This document shows positions 47,827 to 60,315 of a DNA stretch of 64,000 bases, piece after piece. Both the position numbers and the translations under genes were made by a program. Positions within the stretch are counted from its first letter, which is position 1. Every line of letters begins with the position of its first letter. This stretch comes from Amphibalanus amphitrite (lineage: Eukaryota; Arthropoda; Thecostraca; Balanomorpha; Balanidae): assembly GCF_019059575.1 (NCBI RefSeq), contig NW_024882792.1, positions 124,001 to 188,000 on the forward strand, in the 5' to 3' direction. The notes beneath the pieces are model-generated. The model made no database searches. It was given only the letters and a program-made list of their open reading frames with translations, and was not told where the DNA came from.

Positions 47827-50785
47827 TAGAGTTGCAAAGTTTTCCCAATGGGCTGCTACCGGCACCGCCCCGCCCCACAAAAATTTTCTGGGATACCGGC
47901 ATGCTACCACGCCCCAAGCAAAAAAAACCGCCAAATTACCGGCATACCAAAAAACCTGCATTCTTGATTCTGGCTTACCCCTACATGAGATGCAACATTT
48001 TGGCAATTTCAGTAGCCGCCCCACCCAGCAGCCACCCATTGTCCAACCAAAACTACCAGCAGCCTGATGTTGGCTGAGTTCGCCCCACAAATACCACAAT
48101 TTTGAAACTCCATTCTAGTCTACAGCTGTTTAATTATATCCTGTAATCAAAAAGGTATTGCCTACAAAAAGCATTAACACATTCATCAAAAAAGCAAGGA
48201 CAAAAAGAACTTGAATTACTGAAATGTGTTTCTGAAGATTGCACAGTGAGCAGCAATCACATTTGCCACAAGCGTTCTTATTTTCCACATTCTCCTAAAA
48301 TATTGCAGGTACCAACCAAATAATGAACTATAGATAGTCACAAATCACAATATTGATATAAAAAACTACAGATTCGGCCATATTCCTAACTCAAACTCAT
48401 GGACTCATGAACTGAGGAAGCGAGAACAACATCAGCTTTTTCCTATCCGCCAAGGTCATCCTATCCGCCATGGCTTGCTGGCTCGTGAGTAAGATACGAA
48501 TCATGTAAAAATATGTGTTAATAACTCACTTGTCCTGAGAAGTCACCAAATAATATGTATAAAAACGATATAATATCCTCCCCCATCTCAAACGCGGGAA
48601 CAAACAAATGGTTATAAAGGATTTCGAAACAGATGCGCCATAACACAGTTTTTAACCAGCTGATTAAAACACTGCAAAAAAGGTTTTAGGACTGCAAACT
48701 TCTGCCTCGTGAATGATTTTATTCATAAAAATCATCCAACACGATATTGAATTCCAATGAAATCAACACTGTGAGTGTTATTCACTACAAGAAAATTGAT
48801 TTCTCTTGAGTGATTCAACCAAAAGGGCATATGAATAAATATTACGTCATCAGCTTACATCCTTTCATTAGGGGACAGAGGATCTTAACCCGCGCCCAGA
48901 TGGGGTCTGCCGAGCAACGTGGTCTGATGGGGGGGGGGGCCATTTTGGCCCCCCCCTCAGATCTCGAGAACCACGCAACATAGCGACAAGCGGTAAACGG
49001 TGTTGGATAGTCCCAACGGGGAACTACCTTGTGACCCAATTTCATTGACCTCGGTCAAACCGATGACGTCACAGGTCAGGTCAAAGGTCGAATTTTCACC
49101 GTTTTCAGGCATTTCAAGAAATGCGTTGTAAAATCGAGTAAAATGCATTTCATTGAAAATCATCGGTGGAGAAATGTTCTTCAAACACATGTTTTGCTAT
49201 TTGAGGTCACTGATACCAGGTCAGGTCACAGAGGTCAGGTCACTGGGGGGTCACAATATGAAAGTGTCGTGTGATACATGTTTTATGGTCCATTTTACAT
49301 GACAAATGCGATTATGTGGGTCAGACAGACTTTAGGGCCAGCTTAGGTCACGTTTTGGTCAAGGTCAGGTCAAGGTCAGGTAAAAGTCAGGTCAACTTAG
49401 GTCAAATTTCAAAGTTGATATTTTTGCATAAAATGGGTATCGATTCGATGCAGCTCGTCACGGGGAGTTCAATGGTGGTCTCCGTTTTGCGCTACGAGGT
49501 CTAGAATTGCTAAAAATTGAGTTCAAAAATTTGACGTCATAAATTTTTAACAGTTTTTTTTGCTATAACTTGGCCAAAAAAAGAGGTATCGATCTAAAAT
49601 TTGGTATGTATATCGAAGAGCGTAGGGACTATTGCATATACTCCGGTTTTTTCGAAATTCGAAAAAAAATTGGAATTTTTTTGAGTTTTTCTAAAAAAAT
49701 CAATTTTTTTGATTTTTGGGGGTCAAAATCCCAAAATTTCGAAAATCCGAGATAGCAGTTTTGTAGCGCCGTCTTTTCTCTACACAACCACATAAAGAAC
49801 TTTAAAATTGCTTGTTAACTATAGAATTGGTGAGCGTTTCAAGATGTCATGTTTTTTGCTCATTTTTGCTCGAACATGACCTCAGTTTGACCTCAATAAC
49901 TCCTGACCTGAGGTGACCTGTGACTTGAAGTTTTGTGTGAAGGTGTCAAATTGATGCCCGGTAAGGTACCCAAAATTTGGCGGCGCTGCGCGCCGCCGTT
50001 TTCTCGCTATTTAAGAAAAACCACAGGGGGGGGGGGCAAAATGCCCCCCCCCCCCATCAGGGCGCGGGTTAAAAGTCAATCCTTGGTTGCCTTTGCGCCA
50101 CATTGCGCCACTTTGTATTCATTTGGTCTGCATGTTGTGTTTTCTTGTAAAGATAAGACAAAATGCCAGTTTAATTCATTTTCATTTCATTTTGGGACCA
50201 AAGTTAGACTCAGGGCTACCTAACACCTGCCTTTTCAGCTGGATTTTCAGTGTCAAATTCTTTGTAGAGTATCTCAGACCACATCCCAGGACTCAAGGCC
50301 AGTTGAACAATGTGTTTTGTGTTGTTTTGATTCTGCCTTTTGCCTAGGGAATGTTGTCATGAACATTTATCTATTTTAGTTATTGTATTATGCCTATTAC
50401 CTACCTACCATCAGACTTACTAATTGGTTGTGCTTTTGCAACATGAATGAGTATTCTTTGTCTTCCTTTGATAGACCACAGTAGATTCTTGACAATTCTA
50501 ATTAGAGCCAAACCTGTGAAATGCTGAGGTTCATGTGTCACCCCTACCCTTAGCAATGGAACTTCTACCACAAAATGTATTTTGCAGTGGCTAAGATTGC
50601 TGTTATTACAATTCAATAGCCTCTTAGTGTCCAAAGTTTGAATCATATGCTGATAATTTTTTTTTGTGCAAAATCAAAAATACCGGCATGCTACCGGCAA
50701 GACATGCCAGATACCACGAAAAAACCTGCGGTAGTGAAAAATTACCGGCATGCCGGTAGTGCGGTAGGGAAATTTTGCAACTCTA
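47827..50785 (-). mobile_element. hAT-like element with TAGAGTTGCAAA ends, copy 2
   Basis: Ends TAGAGTTGCAAA and TTTTGCAACTCTA, flanked by perfect atacgtac (47819-47826 and 50786-50793). It is an inverted, few-percent-diverged copy of 40451-42202, enlarged by a TTAA element at 48885. Confidence 0.93.
48885..50072 (+). mobile_element. TTAA-flanked transposon, family C copy 1
   Basis: TTAA at 48885-48888 and 50069-50072, ends CCCGCGCC...GGCGCGGG. Hairpins are G-run/ccattttgg/C-run and G-run/caaaatg/C-run, plus a GC-rich hairpin near 49980. The matching site in the copy at 40451 holds a single TTAA (complement of 41164-41185), a paralogous empty site that confirms the insertion. Confidence 0.93.
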
Positions 50786-50882
50786 ATACGTACCAGGCAC
50801 GGATTTTCATATCCGCTCACGGCTGTAGCTCGTTTGCAATACGCATTTACTCGGCTCAATGCTCATGCAACCCAGGTCAATG

Positions 50883-52550
50883 CAGGGCTGGGAAATCCCC
50901 CATACTTTCATACCCCAGTAGGTAGCAGATATCGGTTTATTGTTCCTTCATTTGTAGCAAAATCAGCATTTCTCTCTTCCGTAGATCATAAAGAAAAATA
51001 CAATAAAAACATCAAAATTCGCGCATTTTCGAAAAAGAGGTACCACCGGTCAGTGATCTCGTCGGCGAATATGAACAAAACATCTGTAAAGCCAACACAA
51101 GTTCAAAACGTCAGCTTTGTGCTCCATTTTATGACGAATCTGGCCGCTCTTTGTAGCAGTTTCCAGTGTAGCCATAACTAATTCTTCATACTCTGAGTCG
51201 TGTAGCTAAAGGTATCTGCTACGCCTTTTTATGTGCTATCTTTCTTATAAATATTGCAAAAAGGAATTTCATTATTTGTGAAATATTCCAACGACATATT
51301 TACGAAACAAAACAAATTGTCTTAAAAAGGGAATTGTTCAATGATCAATAAAAATACGAAAAGAATCAACTCATTTTGCCCATGACAGCTCTAAAAAGCC
51401 ATCTTTTATGAAGCAGTATCCTGCAACGTCTTTAATTCTTTTTGATGACGTCATACAATATTTTTTGTCAGTTTCAAGTGAATTTTTCTTTGAATTATAC
51501 ATATTTGAAAAGAATAAGAGTTTTAAAGCACCAAATAACCTTCTTTTGTAAGTAACATTAAGAAACATTTACAAAAATATACAAAAACATCATTTATGTT
51601 TGTGTGTTTGGTTGATGCAGTGGTTGATGCGTTGTTTCTGGCGCATTAGAGACGATTCTAGTTGTCGTTTCTCGTGGCTAGTTTGATGGGTTTTGATGAG
51701 TGTTTCTGGGTGTTTTTGCATTATTTCGGCAAGTGTATCTTTCATTTTGCCTCTAGTTTAGGGAAGTGGGATGTTCCAGGCCTTATTTCAAGTGCTGTAA
51801 TGACAGTTGTCCGTATAGCGGCGTGCAGTACCCAGTTAAAGAGCAAGGTAGCCACCCAGCACGCAAAGCAAGATGTGAAGATATAGGGAGATATGATCGG
51901 ATTTGCGCAGAAGGTGAGATCTGATTGAAATATTGATCAAGTAACGCCCAGAAAAGAATATTTTATTTACTTCTTTAATGTTCAATTATTATGTTACCTC
52001 TAAACCTTGATAGGTGACAACTGGCAACATTTGTACAGCGGGTTCGGCATGCACAATGATTGTAAATTGTTGACCAGACTGCTTAGCCAAATCAACCTGA
52101 TTTCTTCCAAATACTTTCTGCCTGAGTAGGCTAATACCTTCTGAATCCTTAAGGTGCTGGGATGCTGATAGGAAAATTCTAGGGCTCACTGGAGCTTCCT
52201 GGTGCTCCGGGGGGTGCTGGAACTTGCCCTGAGAAAGCCCCACAGCAACTTATTTTGGTATTTGTATGCTTCCTACAAAGAGTAAGAAATAAGAAAAAGA
52301 ACATTCACAGGGGGCAGAAGCAAGACACTATCTTTTTTTTGTGCGTGCAGCCAACTAAATCAAAACATTTAAAGCTCACTTTGAGAAAAGATAGAAAATG
52401 GTAGTGGAAAGTTCTGTCCAGAATTTCTGTTGACTTGTAAAATCATTTTCTTTAGCAGAAATGATGTGAGGGACATTTGTGGCAATGTAGCTAATAAGAG
52501 TTTCTCGTAATATCTGGTATGTAGCAGATTCAGCATTTTTCCCAGCCCTG
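50883..52550. mobile_element. hAT-like element with CAGGGCTGGGAAA ends
   Basis: Ends CAGGGCTGGGAAA and TTTCCCAGCCCTG, flanked by perfect ggtcaatg (50875-50882 and 52551-52558). 1668 bases, no recognisable transposase. The ends resemble those of known hAT elements. Confidence 0.93.
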
Positions 52551-52861
52551 GGTCAATGATTTTCCACATTTCACAAGCTCACGCATTCAGGTCCTCTAGC
52601 ACACCACTGCATATGCGACGGCCTTTAGGAGCACGTTTGGGCGCTATAGGCAACCCGCACTACACGCCTGTCTGCCGGCACAGTCTAGCCGCCAGACCGC
52701 CGCTCGCCGTTACTACATATGGCGACCGTCGCCAAGCCGCCGCCGCCAGTCGTTCGGTCGACGGAGGAGATTCGATGAATTCGAAATTTCGAAATGTCAG
52801 TCTCTAGGCGACAGGCGGACAGGCGTTGGTGTCAGTGTCAGTGTCACTTGTCAGTTTCGAT
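52551..52861. other. GC-rich spacer
   Basis: Short unique stretch, CpG-rich around 52600-52770, between two hAT-like insertions. No gene seen. Confidence 0.5.
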
Positions 52862-53123
52862 TAGAGATGTCAATCGGATACCAACTTTTTGGTATACCGA
52901 TACCAAACCGATACCAACTTGGTATTTGGTATTTCAATCCTAATGTGTTTGGTATTTTGTTGGTATTATGAACCCTGACTTATGTATAAGAGGCTAACAA
53001 ATTGGTAAAAAGTTGGTATTTCCCTCATCTATCAAAGTTGGTTCGGTTTCGGTATTTCCCCACGGTTTTGGTTGGTATTTGGTTTGGTATCGGTATTCCG
53101 ATTTTCTGTAATTGACATCACTA
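52862..53123 (+). mobile_element. hAT-like MITE (GGTATTTGG family), copy 3
   Basis: 262 bases with TAGAGATGTCAA start, flanked by perfect gtttcgat (52854-52861 and 53124-53131). Very close to the copy at 40011. Confidence 0.95.
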
Positions 53124-53272
53124 GTTTCGATGTAGCTGCGTGTCGATGGCAATGCGGGTGTGTCTGTGTATGCATCGGTTTTGTTGTAGGTGTGCGTGGA
53201 GTGTCGATTTCGTTGTAAGTGTCAGAATCAGTGACACTGTCATGGAATCTGTGCTAGAGTCAGTCTCTGTTT

Positions 53273-53966
53273 TTACGGAGCGAGCGAAGCGAGCGTAGTC
53301 TTTCCTTAGATTAACGGAAATTTCTGAGTATGAGCGGCCGGCCGGCCGGCCGGCCGGCCGTGGTCACGCTTTTGCGAGGCTTATATCTCAGCAACCACTT
53401 GACCGATTTACACGCGGTAATTTTTGTAGGGTAGCTTCATTCCTTCTACCAAGTATTGGACTATTCCCGATGCATGTGGGTGACCCCTTATGCACGTGCC
53501 ACGTGCAAAACGAAGAGGTGTCAGTTTTGTAATTGTTGCAATATCTCGGTAACTACTTGGCCAATTGCGCTGAAAGTTGGCATGTAGGTAGGCACCCACT
53601 AGGCACTGCATATACATGTGCCAGAGTTGGGGTGCTGCTGCACGTGCGCACGTGCAGGGGTCGTTTCCAGATCTCGGGAACGGCTGGACCGATTGCGCTC
53701 AAATTTGGTACACGGTTAGGGACCGGTTAGTAGGGTGCCGTGCACAAGTCAGTTGGGACCCATTTTGCACGTGCGCACGTGCAGGGTGCCGCTTCCAGAT
53801 CTCGAGAACGGCTGGGCCGATTGTGCCCAAATTTGGCACATCGCTAGAGACCAGTTAGTAGGGTGCCGTGCACAAGTCAGTTGGAGGTACCCCCTCGCAA
53901 TTTCGCACGTGCAAGGCCCACCCTCTCGCTCGCTCCGTTAGTCGCCCCAAAAGGCGTTATACTGGT
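53273..53966 (+). repeat. 690-bp GCGAGCGAAGCGAGCG repeat, copy 1
   Basis: Starts ttacggagcgagcgaagcg, followed by a GGCC run, and ends cgttatactggt. Inside, a module containing ctcgagaacggctggaccga and the self-complementary GCACGTGCGCACGTGC occurs twice. Mobile status is inferred from the second copy at 55494; no target duplication is clear. No coding region. Confidence 0.85.
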
Positions 53967-54511
53967 GGTATTGGTGTCTGGATCAGTGTCAGTGTCACTG
54001 TAATGGAATCTATGTCAGTGTCAGCCTGTGTGATGTTGTGCGTGTGTTCAGCTGTAATGAGCCCAAAGCACCGACAGCCCAAATCAGTTATCTCTAAAGC
54101 CGCAAAGGCTCTGACTGAAAGCAGCATGGGATAACTAATCGTCTACGATGCTATCGATGGTCTCTGAAGGCCAATCTTAATCCACGCAAAAGCCGATATT
54201 ATGGGCACTAAAAGGGGCAATGAGAAGCTACAGCCTTTTCAGCATAATAAATTTACGTTGAATGATGTCGCGATAGAACGTTTTGGTTTCAATCCGAGTT
54301 CAAATCATTGTTTTCAGTTTGGAGAAAGCGTTTACATTCCTGAATGAGTAAAACATGTATTTTGATGACGTTAACACACGCATAGCACATGGACAATCCG
54401 AAGCAACAGTCGACATTACCTCAAATTCTTCCACAGCCATATCACATCGAACATTCAAACATGGAATCGCCTCAGTATTTAGGTATCTTAAAACATAACA
54501 TAGGTAAGGAC

Positions 54512-54777
54512 TAGTGATGTCAATTACGGAAAATCGGAATACCGATACAAAACCAAATACCAACCAAAACCACGGCAAAATACCGAAACCAAACCAACTT
54601 GGGAAACTGAGGGAAATACCAACTTTTTACCGATTTCTTAGCCTCTTATACATTAGTAAGGGCTTATGATACCAACAAAATACCAAACACATTACGATTG
54701 AAATACCAAATACCAAGTTGGTATCGGTCTGGTATCGGTATACCTACCAAGAAGTTGGTATCCGATTGACATCTCTA
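54512..54777 (-). mobile_element. hAT-like MITE (GGTATTTGG family), copy 4, reversed
   Basis: Starts TAGTGATGTCAATTACGG, ends TTGACATCTCTA, flanked by perfect gtaaggac (54504-54511 and 54778-54785). The surrounding 53967-55493 is otherwise unique, with no gene called. Confidence 0.94.
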
Positions 54778-55493
54778 GTAAGGACATTCGCAGAACATTT
54801 AGCAAAGAGCCTTGCTCGCAGGTAACAATTTGAAGTTTATTCAAACAAAATATGCAAAGTGGTTTTGTTACAGCAGCCATCCATAGTAAGCGCTCCACAG
54901 CCGACCAATGCTGGCCTAGTTGTAATGACTGACATTGCTGACATGATTCACTCGCCTGACATGAATGACATGCTGACATGGATGACTCGCCTGACATAAT
55001 AGGGATGACGGTCATCACACCTGACATGGGTGAGTAGCTGATAAACGCATCCGGCATCTCATGATACATGACAGCAGAGGTCATTGGTAAGAAAGCGAAC
55101 AGAAGCAGGATATAGAGGAACTTAGCCACCGAGCGAGCACTGATTCGCTGTGACCTTGCAGCAAGACAACTTGTGAAGAACGCGTTGGCTCAAAAGTGAT
55201 ATGTAACATTTGAAAGTATAGATACAATAACCATCAACCCCAGCCTATTAGCATACATTAAATGCCTGTTTCTTGGTTCTAAATGGGAGATTATTTAATG
55301 AAAAATAAGGCTTGTAACACTTGATCACGAAAACATATGTGAATTCAACGTAATCCTGCCTCCCAGTTTTGAAACGTCACTCGATAGCACTCCTAGCACA
55401 TACTCACTCATATTCATGCACTCATCTCCTAAAACATTAATTTGTAGAAGTTGCGTGAACCGTTAAATGGTTCAGAAATTTTTAACAATATCA

Positions 55494-56182
55494 TTACGGA
55501 GCGAGCGAAGCGAGCGTAGTCTTTCCTTAGATTAACGGAAATTTCTGAGTATGAGCGGCCGGCCGGCCGGCCGGCCGTGGTCACGCTTTTGCGAGGCTTA
55601 TATCTCAGCAACCACTTGACCGATTTACACGCGGTAATTTTTGTAGGGTAGCTTCATTCCTTCTACCAAGTATTGGACTATTCCCGATGCATGTGGGTGA
55701 CCCCTTATGCACGTGCCACGTGCAAAACGAAGAGGTGTCACTTTTGTAATTGTTGCAATATCTCGGTAACTACTTGGCCGATTGCGCTGAAAGTTGGCAT
55801 GTAGGTAGGCACCCACTAGGCACTGCATATACATGTGCCAGAGTTGGGGTGCTGCTGCACGTGCGCACGTGCAGGGGTCGTTTCCAGATCTCGAGAACGG
55901 CTGGACCGATTGCGCTCAAATTTGGTACACGGTTAGGGACCGGTTAGTAGGGTGCCGTGCACAAGTCAGTTGGGACCCATTTTGCACGTGCGCACGTGCA
56001 GGGTGCCGCTTCCAGATCTCGAGAACGGCTGGGCCGATTGTGCCCAAATTTGGCACATCGCTAGAGACCAGTTAGTAGGGTGCCGTGCACAAGTCAGTTG
56101 GAGGTACCCCCTCGCAATTTCGCACGTGCAAGGCCCACCCTCTCGCTCGCTCCGTTAGTCGCCCAAAAGGCGTTATACTGGT
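55494..56182 (+). repeat. 690-bp GCGAGCGAAGCGAGCG repeat, copy 2
   Basis: Differs from copy 1 by about three substitutions (for example caattgcgc/cgattgcgc and ctcgggaac/ctcgagaac), one fewer GGCC and one deleted C. Left and right flanks differ completely from those of copy 1. Confidence 0.9.
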
Positions 56183-56501
56183 TAATAATGTTTAAACACA
56201 CGAAACCATCCAAACCATTATCACGCGAAAGATTGAGATCACAATTTGTGCCAGAAATAACGACTGAACAACAACACACAAAGACCCTCACATTTTCATG
56301 AGCACAGTTTCCATGGCAACAGGAATGGCAAGCGTCATATCGACAAGCAAGACTAACAGAACACACCACTGAGATGTAGAATATACGCTTTATGGAGCTC
56401 AAACCCCATTCAGCACCATACAAACACACCCTGAAAGCACTGCTTAGAGAAGATCTGAAATTACGTCAGCAATCCACATCTTAGTTTACGACTATGCGGC
56501 C

Positions 56502-57495
56502 TTAACCCTATTCCTGGCGGGCTCCGCCGGGACAAGAAACTGGCGGGGGGGGGGCCGATTCGGCCCCCCTTCAGATCTCAAAAACTACACATCGCAGCGA
56601 CAAACGGTAAACGGCATCGGATACGCACGGTCAAGATCTACAATTTTTACCAAGGTCATTTTCAGGTCAGGTCAAAGATGACGTCACAGGGGTCGAAAAA
56701 GTCAAAATGGCGGCGCTAGATATGGAGAGAGTTTTTCTCGAATAACTTTCGAATTAGTCAAGATAGGAACAAACTAAGGGCATCATCGTGATCCTCTCGT
56801 CAATCCGCATCGAATGATATATATGTTGACCTCGAAAGGTCAAGGTCAAAGGTTGACCTCAGGTCACGTGACCTCGAGGTCATCATGTATATCATTCGAT
56901 GCGTCTTGACGAGCTGAACACAATGAGACCATCCACGCGGCTGTATCTTGTTCCTGTACGGAGTTACTGGCCAAAAACCTTTGGTGACCTTTGATGACGT
57001 CACATGACCTCACAGCTGCCCAACAGCAAAACAGACCTCAAGGTAGTGAAGGTTGATCGTATATAAAGTCATGTATGGTATATGGGGCCATTCCGACCCG
57101 TTTTAGTGTTAAAAACAGGGAGTTGATTTTTCCCCCATTGACTTATAATGGGGAGGTCGCGAAACTGACCTGACCTTAGGTCACCGATATCAAAATTCCG
57201 AGATATACAAATTGCACATACTGGTACCCTAACTAAAGCCTGAAGAGAAGAAATTGATCGGTCAAAAACTCTAGCTCTTGCATGATTGCAAACTTTTCTG
57301 AGGTAGGGTCACCAAACCGCCTCTGGTGACCTGACCTGAGGTCAGATCAACTCAAAATTTTCAGACATGTTGCGTAGAAACCTTTTAGGAAAAGTCAGAA
57401 AATTTGAGCTTCCTAGCTCAACGCGTTTGGGAGAAATAACCAAAAAACCTCAGGGGGGGGGGCTCCTGAGGCCCCCCCGCCAGGAATAGGGTTAA
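56502..57495 (+). mobile_element. TTAA-flanked transposon, family C relative
   Basis: TTAA at 56502-56505 and 57492-57495, ends CCCTATTCCTGGCGG...CCGCCAGGAATAGGG. G-run/C-run hairpins have loops ccgattcgg and ctcctgag. AGGTCA-rich, including the palindrome aggtcacgtgacct at about 56862. No transposase. Confidence 0.88.
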
Positions 57496-57528
57496 GATAC
57501 GTCGGATACATTGACACAAATACCCTGT

Positions 57529-57632
57529 TCAAACATTGAGATAGACGAGTGTTCTGTTTGATTCTTGCTTCAAGAAAGCACCGAAGAGCGCCGGGAAGTA
57601 GATAAACCCAGCTACTGTTGTTACCCACGTGT
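57529..57632 (-). CDS. Candidate terminal exon, unknown membrane-type protein
   Basis: On the minus strand a good acceptor (tgtattttcttctttgcag) precedes a frame reading TWVTTVAGFIYFPALFGAFL, then K-Q-E-S-N-R-T, ending with TGA at 57529-57531. The hydrophobic run would make one membrane helix. No family recognised. If real, it needs an upstream exon ending after codon base 1, and the candidate at 58397 does not supply that phase. It may be an orphan or a chance frame. Confidence 0.3.
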
Positions 57633-58396
57633 CTGCAAAGAAGAAAATACAAGTCAGCTCTGCCACGGGGATATGCTCGCAGTTGTTTCTCTCGTTTCAT
57701 AGGCGTATCGCAGAAAGGCAGTCACAGACGCCGCTTGACATATCCCGAAAAACATTCAAAAAAAGAAAAAAGAAACTCGGTTTTCGATTCCGTATGCATT
57801 GGTGTACAGTTTAAAGTAAACTTTTTCCGATAAAAGTTGTTGAATTGTCTTTCTATTCAAGTCACAAAATGGCGAATTCTTATCAATTTCAGATGGTGTG
57901 GGTGGATAAACACTTCTTATTAAAACGAATTATTTACATTATACTTAGCACCGGTAACACATCACATGGTGAAAGACAAAAGTTGTCGCTACCTGTCATG
58001 GGATCATTTCTGGTGAATGTTGGCCTTGATCACGACCAGAAAACGGAGCGAAGACAACATGGAGACCATTGGACACCGATCAATGCCTGGCGGACAGTAT
58101 GTGCCTGAAAAGGACATACACTGGCTAAATATGACGTCATTGGGGAGAGATAGATGCAGACCGGGTGCAAATGACGTCACCGGAGACATATAGATACAGA
58201 CCGGCTAAACTTAAGTTCAAATGAACTGGAAGATTTATTTGATATTTTCTTAGCTCAGCGAATAGAAAGACGCTAAAATCACACGCTCAAAACCATTACC
58301 GGCGTGAAAAACAACATTAAAAGATATTTCTGAACTTTTACGTAAACACCTTTCACAAACATGTATGACAAATTTTAAATTTCAAAAACGACTTAC

Positions 58397-58648
58397 ATGG
58401 CTCCATCGGAGAAGGAAGAGCAGTGCGGAGCCTTTCCCATCGGACTGGTCACTCGTAGCCACACCTGTCGGCCATTGGTGGGCGGCTGGCGTGACGTCAC
58501 TGGTAGCTGCGCCGCTGATTGGCCGGAGAAGCTGGCGCTGCGCGGCCATTGGTCGCCGGCCGTGTCAAGGTCAGCGGAGCCCAGCTTGTGTCGCACGGAG
58601 GCGGAGCTCATAGCGGCGCCCGTGCTCTCGTTCCATGTGATCATGTGT
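58397..58648 (-). CDS. Candidate internal exon over a promoter-like segment
   Basis: Minus-strand acceptor ctgtctatccgcag and strong donor at-gtaagt bound a 252-base open frame (HMITWNESTGAAMSSASVRH at its start, SPMGKAPHCSSFSDGA at its end). No family recognised. The same bases hold CCAAT, CRE and GC-box words, so the open frame could be a by-product of GC-rich promoter DNA. Joining directly to 57632 in phase gives a sequence without obvious protein character. Confidence 0.25.
58470..58556. promoter_or_regulatory. Promoter-like cluster: three CCAAT boxes, GC box, CRE
   Basis: ATTGG (CCAAT reversed) at 58474, 58518 and 58548, GGGCGG at 58479 and the full CRE palindrome TGACGTCA at 58492 fall within 80 CpG-rich bases, unlike the AT-rich surroundings. 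It could be a promoter for a gene on either side. No transcription start can be placed. Confidence 0.4.
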
Positions 58649-58699
58649 CTGCGGATAGACAGATGATGTCAGCTTCAGCGATGAAAAGTAGTATTGTCA

Positions 58700-58956
58700 A
58701 GGACACAAACAGTGGCTACCGATACCAAACCAAATACCAATCCAAACAATGGGAAAATGCCGAAAGACAAGTTAACTCGTAAACTCGATAGAATTAAAAC
58801 TTTTTATCAAATTCAGAGCATATTAAACGTAAGTGGTGCTTCATAAAACCAAAAAATATCAAATGCGTTATGTTTGAAGAACCAAACATCAAGCCGGTAT
58901 TGGTTTGGTATCGTTATACGAGTACCACAAAACTGGTATACGATTGACATCTTTAG
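58700..58956 (-). mobile_element. hAT-like MITE (GGTATTTGG family), copy 5, decayed
   Basis: Retains taccgataccaaaccaaata at the left and gattgacatctttagta at the right. Many substitutions, no clean duplication. Confidence 0.65.
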
Positions 58957-59931
58957 TAGGAAGTTACCCGGATGAAATTTAAGCTTATTGACGAAGCAAT
59001 AAGGCCTGCACTTAGATGACGTCATTGTCAGTGGTAATGTTACAGTTAGTATGCGAAATCCGTTAGTATGCAACGCAACTAGTTTCGTTGCAAACTACCT
59101 GATCGGCCAAGTAGTTTGCAACGAAACTAGTTCCGTTGCAAACTAACTGACCGTCCAGTTAGTTTGCAAACTAACTAGTTAGGATGCAAACTACCTAGTT
59201 GCTTTGCAACGGAGCTAGGTGTGTTGCAACGTAACTAGTTTTAATGCGAAATCGACGAGGCAGTGGCTCTGTTTGTCGTTTATATTCAACTTTTATGTAA
59301 ATTTTAACAACGGTTGTTAAAACAAAGCTGTGTTTTTCTAACGGGTGACACTAGACATACGAATAGGACGGGTGGTCACATTTATGGATGAAAATTGAAA
59401 AAGTGAATTAACCAGATTCGACTACATAATGTGACGATCACTGGCGGATCCAGAGCAGGGGCAGTTCCGGGGGGCATTTTGCGATTTTGATTTTTTTTTT
59501 TGCGACACACACTAACACCAGTCACCACCGCCGCCGCACAGACCAGGGCCCGGTTCTTATAGAAACACTTACCGGTAAGTGTCACTTGGGCCAAAGTGAC
59601 ACTTATCTTAGTACGACTTGAAGGCTCGGTTCTTATAGCCACACTTAAAGCCTCCCTATGATAAGTGTCACTTTCCTTAGGGAGACTTTGAGTGAGACAA
59701 AGTAAAACGAACTTTGCATCTCTAAAATGTTGTCATTTCTGGCAAATCTGTCCATTTTAGGAAGCAGTCACGTGCAATTTGTTCAATTCATACTTTGGAT
59801 GTGCATATGACCGAATATTCGAATAAGAGCCAATACGTTGAGATGCAGTTTTACATTTACCTTTGACTCTTTGTTGTTGTTGTTGTTGTTCTTGTTCTTT
59901 GGAAATTATTAACGCCATTGATAAATAGCAC

Positions 59932-60300
59932 TTAACCCGCGCCCCGTACCGCCATCGGCGGACCCTGCCACCCGTAGGGGGGGGGGGCGTTTCCCCCCTA
60001 TGATCTTGGAAGGTTACCGACCGATTTTCAAATTTCAAACGGCATTCGATAGCTCCATCGGGGAACTACCTTGTAACCAAATTTCATTGATCTAGGTCCA
60101 AATGATGAAGTCACGGGTCAGGTCAAAGGTCACAATTTCACCGTTTAGAGGCCTAATTCTAAGGAATGCGTTATAACATCGAGCAAAAGGAAAGTTATCG
60201 AAAATCATCGATAAAGCGTTGGTTGCCCATGATACATAACGACGCATTTTTTTCCAAACCCCATATCTGTTCTCCCTTGAATTTCCGGGAGGCGCGAATA
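59932..60300 (+). mobile_element. Truncated TTAA family C fragment
   Basis: TTAA at 59932, CCCGCGCCCC start and one G-run/C-run hairpin, then ~300 bases matching the left part of the element at 48885 (ggggaactaccttgt). It stops where a 690-bp-type repeat begins, and no right end is present. Confidence 0.75.
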
Positions 60301-60315
60301 ATCCCATTTAAAATG

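Noticed and set aside
54850-55129. Minus-strand frame with a signal-peptide-like start (KFLYILLLFAFLPMTSA)
   Set aside because: The frame begins at GTG, not ATG, runs into a MITE, and contains local repeats of tgacatg. No splice context supports it, so it was not called.
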